From Oscillospiraceae bacterium (GTDB taxonomy: Bacteria > Bacillota_A > Clostridia > Oscillospirales > Ruminococcaceae): a stretch of 6,534 nucleotides of DNA. The stretch's first letter is position 1, and each line of letters starts with the position of its first letter. The notes under the pieces were generated by a model, which saw only the letters and a list, made by a program, of their open reading frames with translations, made no database searches and had not been told where the DNA came from. Position numbers and translations under genes: made by a program. The DNA lies in the NCBI GenBank assembly GCA_900766795.1, contig CAAFWX010000005.1:1-6534 (forward strand). Direction: 5' to 3'. This document shows, one piece after another, positions 5,644 through 6,534 of this stretch.

Positions 5644-6534
5644 TTAGTTGGTTTCTTCGGACGGTGTTAAGTCACAACCGAGGGACTGAAGCTTTGCCTT
5701 GACCTCATCGAAGGACTTCTTACCGAGGTTTCTAACCTTCATCATGTCCTCAGGGGACTTGTTTACGAGGTCCTCGACAGTGTTGATGCCTGCTCTCTTC
5801 AAGCAGTTGAAGGAACGAACGGACAGCTCGAGTTCCTCGATGGTCATTTCGAGCACCTTGTCCTTCTTGCTCTCGTCGGTGGTAGGCATGAGCTCCTGAG
5901 GATTGGTTTCATCGGAAAGCTCAGCGAACAGCTGGAGTCTTTCGATAAGGATCTTCGCCGCATAGGAAACAGCTTCCTTAGCGGAGATAGTGCCGTCGGT
6001 CCAGATTTCGATGATGAGCTTTTCATAATCGGTTCTCTGACCAACGCGAGTGTTTTCAACCGTGTAGTTGCACTTCAGCACTGGAGTGTAAATACTGTCG
6101 ATCGGGATGACACCGATAACGGGCTGGAGCAGCTGCTTGTTCTGCTCGGCAGAAACGTAGCCCCTGCCTCTGTCAAGAGTGATATCCATATACAGCTTTG
6201 CGCCTGCGCCGAGGGTGGCGATTTCCATGCCGGGGTCGAGAATCTCGACTTCGGAATCGGTCTTGATGTCACCTGCGGTAACAACGCCCTCGCCCTCTGC
6301 CTCGATATAAATCGTCTTGGGAGCTTCGCCGTACATCTTTGCTCTTAGACCCTTGATATTGAGGATTATTTCGGTAACGTCTTCTTTAACACCGGGGATT
6401 GTCGAAAACTCATGCTGAACACCGTCAATTCTGACAGAGGTTGCAGCAACGCCGGGGAGAGAAGAAAGAAGAACTCGCCTGAGGCTGTTGCCCAGTGTGT
6501 TTCCGTAGCCGCTCTGGAGAGGCTCCAAAACGAA
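5644..6534 (-). CDS. rpoA: DNA-directed RNA polymerase alpha subunit, N-terminus outside the window
   Basis: RNA polymerase alpha nucleates core assembly (two alpha subunits bind beta and beta') and contacts promoter UP elements and activators. The window holds 296 codons; about 22 to 25 N-terminal residues lie beyond the right edge. The sequence enters at [20 protein letters not shown], equivalent to FVVEPLERGYG in other Firmicutes. The codon at 6528 is TTG and is an internal Leu, not a start. The N-terminal dimerisation domain carries [11 protein letters not shown] and [12 protein letters not shown]. An acidic linker leads to the C-terminal domain with [14 protein letters not shown] and [13 protein letters not shown], which keeps the residues matching E. 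coli R265, N268, C269, G296, K298, S299 and E302 that bind DNA. It is intact and ordinary. rplQ follows 45 bases downstream. Confidence 0.98.
   Translation of the reverse strand, partial: FVLEPLQSGYGNTLGNSLRRVLLSSLPGVAATSVRIDGVQHEFSTIPGVKEDVTEIILNIKGLRAKMYGEAPKTIYIEAEGEGVVTAGDIKTDSEVEILDPGMEIATLGAGAKLYMDITLDRGRGYVSAEQNKQLLQPVIGVIPIDSIYTPVLKCNYTVENTRVGQRTDYEKLIIEIWTDGTISAKEAVSYAAKILIERLQLFAELSDETNPQELMPTTDESKKDKVLEMTIEELELSVRSFNCLKRAGINTVEDLVNKSPEDMMKVRNLGKKSFDEVKAKLQSLGCDLTPSEETN

Noticed and set aside
6526..6528. A TTG codon that could be read as the start of rpoA
   Set aside because: The frame stays open to the window edge (FVL before EPLQSGYG) and this segment matches internal sequence in other alpha subunits, so the true start lies outside the window.

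Overview
The window looks like chromosomal DNA from an anaerobic Firmicute of the class Clostridia, probably the Ruminococcaceae/Oscillospiraceae. This is inferred from the Firmicutes-type rpoA-rplQ order, strong sigma-A promoters and AGGAGG-like ribosome binding sites, a Thr-rich lipoprotein linker behind a lipobox, and the zinc-ribbon membrane-protein architecture common in gut Clostridia. Nothing in the sequence fixes the genus.

Layout from left to right. Positions 1-432 hold no convincing protein gene. A strong leftward promoter (199-227) fires into about 190 bases rich in inverted repeats, which may be a structured leader or small RNA cut by the window edge. A strong rightward promoter (352-380) serves a 933-codon gene (433-3234). 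Its product has two N-terminal zinc ribbons, a Pro/Tyr-rich linker with a 13-residue tandem repeat, one membrane segment, and a very large extracellular part I cannot assign to a function. It ends in a clear intrinsic terminator.

From 3404 onward everything known is on the minus strand. A lipoprotein solute-binding protein of an ABC sugar-type importer (3486-4982) has its own near-consensus promoter, an inverted repeat touching the -35 box, a 5'-UTR hairpin and its own terminator. No permease or ATPase gene is visible beside it. To its right lies the end of the large ribosomal-protein operon, reading leftward: rpoA (RNA polymerase alpha, N-terminus cut off by the window edge), then rplQ (ribosomal protein L17), then an intrinsic terminator at 5219-5245.

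The rpoA-rplQ pair is housekeeping transcription and translation machinery. The solute-binding protein and the zinc-ribbon protein are independent, convergent, single-gene transcription units inserted after that operon. The least explained parts are the ectodomain of the zinc-ribbon protein, the structured leftward transcript at the left edge, and the likely operator in front of the solute-binding protein. I found no CRISPR array, insertion sequence, tRNA, rRNA or clear new multi-gene system.
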